NCBI GenBank assembly: GCA_905221605.1
Contig: CAJNDS010001435.1
Coordinates: forward strand, 665,001-729,000
From: Symbiodinium natans
Taxonomy: Eukaryota > Sar > Dinophyceae > Suessiales > Symbiodiniaceae
Reading direction: 5' to 3'
Length of the DNA: 64,000 nt
A program made the translations under genes and the position numbers. A model generated the notes under the pieces. That model did not search any database, was not told the DNA's origin, and worked only from the letters and a program-made list of their open reading frames with translations. Of this stretch, positions 63,382-64,000 are shown piece after piece (position 1 is the first letter of the stretch; each line of letters begins with the position of its first letter).

Positions 63382-64000
63382 ATGCACCAGGCCATGCTGC
63401 TTTGTGTTTTGTGCTACAGCAATTTAGCAGTTGCAGAGGGAATGGAGCAAGCGTTACAAGCATTGACAGCACAGACAGCAGCAACAGCAGAACAAATACA
63501 TCAGATGGCACAAATTGTCAGTACAGCCACAAGCAGCTCCAGCAACACCCAAGAAGGAATGGCAACACTGTTCAATCAGTGGGCCCAAGAAGGAGCACAA
63601 AGAGAAAGGATGCTAGCGACTTTGAAGGAAATCAGCGAGCAGTCAATTTCTGGATTCAAAGAAAGCCAGGAATCAGTTGCGACTCAGCTTCGAGCAGCAG
63701 TGAAGGAGTCAAGAAACATCGGTGAGGTAGAATTGCACAAGCTGGTGAAGGCCCCTGATGTCTTCGCTCCTACAAGTTGGCAGGAAGAAAAGAACAACTT
63801 TGCAGAGTTCAAACACCGCCTCAGAACATGGTTGGGATCATTGGATAGTCGCATTGTGGCAGCCTTGGATGTGGTGGAGAGAGCACCGCATGAGCCCTTG
63901 AACATGGCCGATATGACTGAAGCAGGAAAGGAAACGTCAAGGAGAATCTATAGCATCATGTCCTCGTACACGAAGAACAGGCCACAACGAGTTGTCCATG
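63382..64000 (+). CDS. Gag-like ORF of a probable LTR-type retroelement, 3' end outside window
   Basis: The plus-strand frame from ATG 63382 (or 63394 / 63442) is open to the window end without a stop. It starts MEQALQALTAQTAATAEQIH (from 63442), continues with a Gln/Glu/Ala-rich helical region (ATLKEISEQSISGFKESQES), then LVKAPDVFAPTSWQEEKNNF and AEFKHRLRTWLGSLDSRIVA. The K-x-P-x-x-F...W-x-x-F-x-x-R-x-x-W-L arrangement resembles gag of Copia/Gypsy-like elements. No zinc knuckle, protease or polymerase is visible yet, and no LTR was identified. It is the only confident plus-strand coding frame in the window. AT-richer codon use than the minus-strand genes also points to a mobile element. Confidence 0.5.
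   Translation, partial: MHQAMLLCVLCYSNLAVAEGMEQALQALTAQTAATAEQIHQMAQIVSTATSSSSNTQEGMATLFNQWAQEGAQRERMLATLKEISEQSISGFKESQESVATQLRAAVKESRNIGEVELHKLVKAPDVFAPTSWQEEKNNFAEFKHRLRTWLGSLDSRIVAALDVVERAPHEPLNMADMTEAGKETSRRIYSIMSSYTKNRPQRVVH

Overview
The window looks like nuclear DNA of a dinoflagellate or close alveolate. The evidence is: (i) hundreds of copies of the plant/alveolate-type telomere heptamer TTTAGGG and its complement scattered through the first ~56 kb; (ii) very short exons, nearly all on the minus strand, with AG|G acceptors and a mixture of GT, GC and GA donors; (iii) repeated intron-sized elements with terminal inverted repeats that behave like introners; (iv) no bacterial gene layout. 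Species cannot be named from this sequence. No tRNA, rRNA or CRISPR was recognised.

Region by region (minus-strand genes read right to left). 1-10,948: one gene for a secreted protein. It opens with a signal-peptide exon, continues with a Tyr/Asp/Asn/Gly-rich linker, then with repeats of an unrecognised Cys-rich module cut into about 27 micro-exons; it runs off the left edge. 10,960-13,600: its upstream region, telomeric array plus a pure ~545 bp array of the variant heptamer TTTAGGC. 14,008-16,851: a second extracellular protein, Ser/Thr-rich with a hydrophobic C-terminal tail. 17,000-25,000: scattered small exons, including a hydrophobic C-terminal tail (18.3 kb), an I29-propeptide-like exon (20.1 kb) and an exon pair split by an introner (25.1 kb). 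25,714-26,445: an intact single-exon gene resembling 2H-phosphoesterase-like proteins. 26,700-48,750: dozens of micro-exons of unassigned genes, many Ala-rich or coiled-coil. 49,800-56,800: larger exons, including an SGNH-hydrolase-like gene (55.1-52.8 kb). 57,428-59,425: a multi-pass membrane protein split by an introner. 59,600-61,050: repeat-rich DNA. 61,314-63,200: a coiled-coil/TM protein and neighbouring exon-like ORFs. 63,382-64,000: start of a plus-strand gag-like ORF of a probable retroelement.

The central observation is architectural. Introns are largely built of telomeric repeats, and exon islands tend to be flanked on the plus strand by CCCTAAA on the left and TTTAGGG on the right. 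In sense orientation, introns therefore start in TTTAGGG and end in CCCTAAA. This is also how telomeres cap a linear DNA fragment. Alongside this, introner elements carry their own splice sites: excising them between target-site duplications restores reading frames in three places.

Exon boundaries were inferred by eye from reading frame, phase and AG acceptors. Boundaries not described as phase-matched are approximate.
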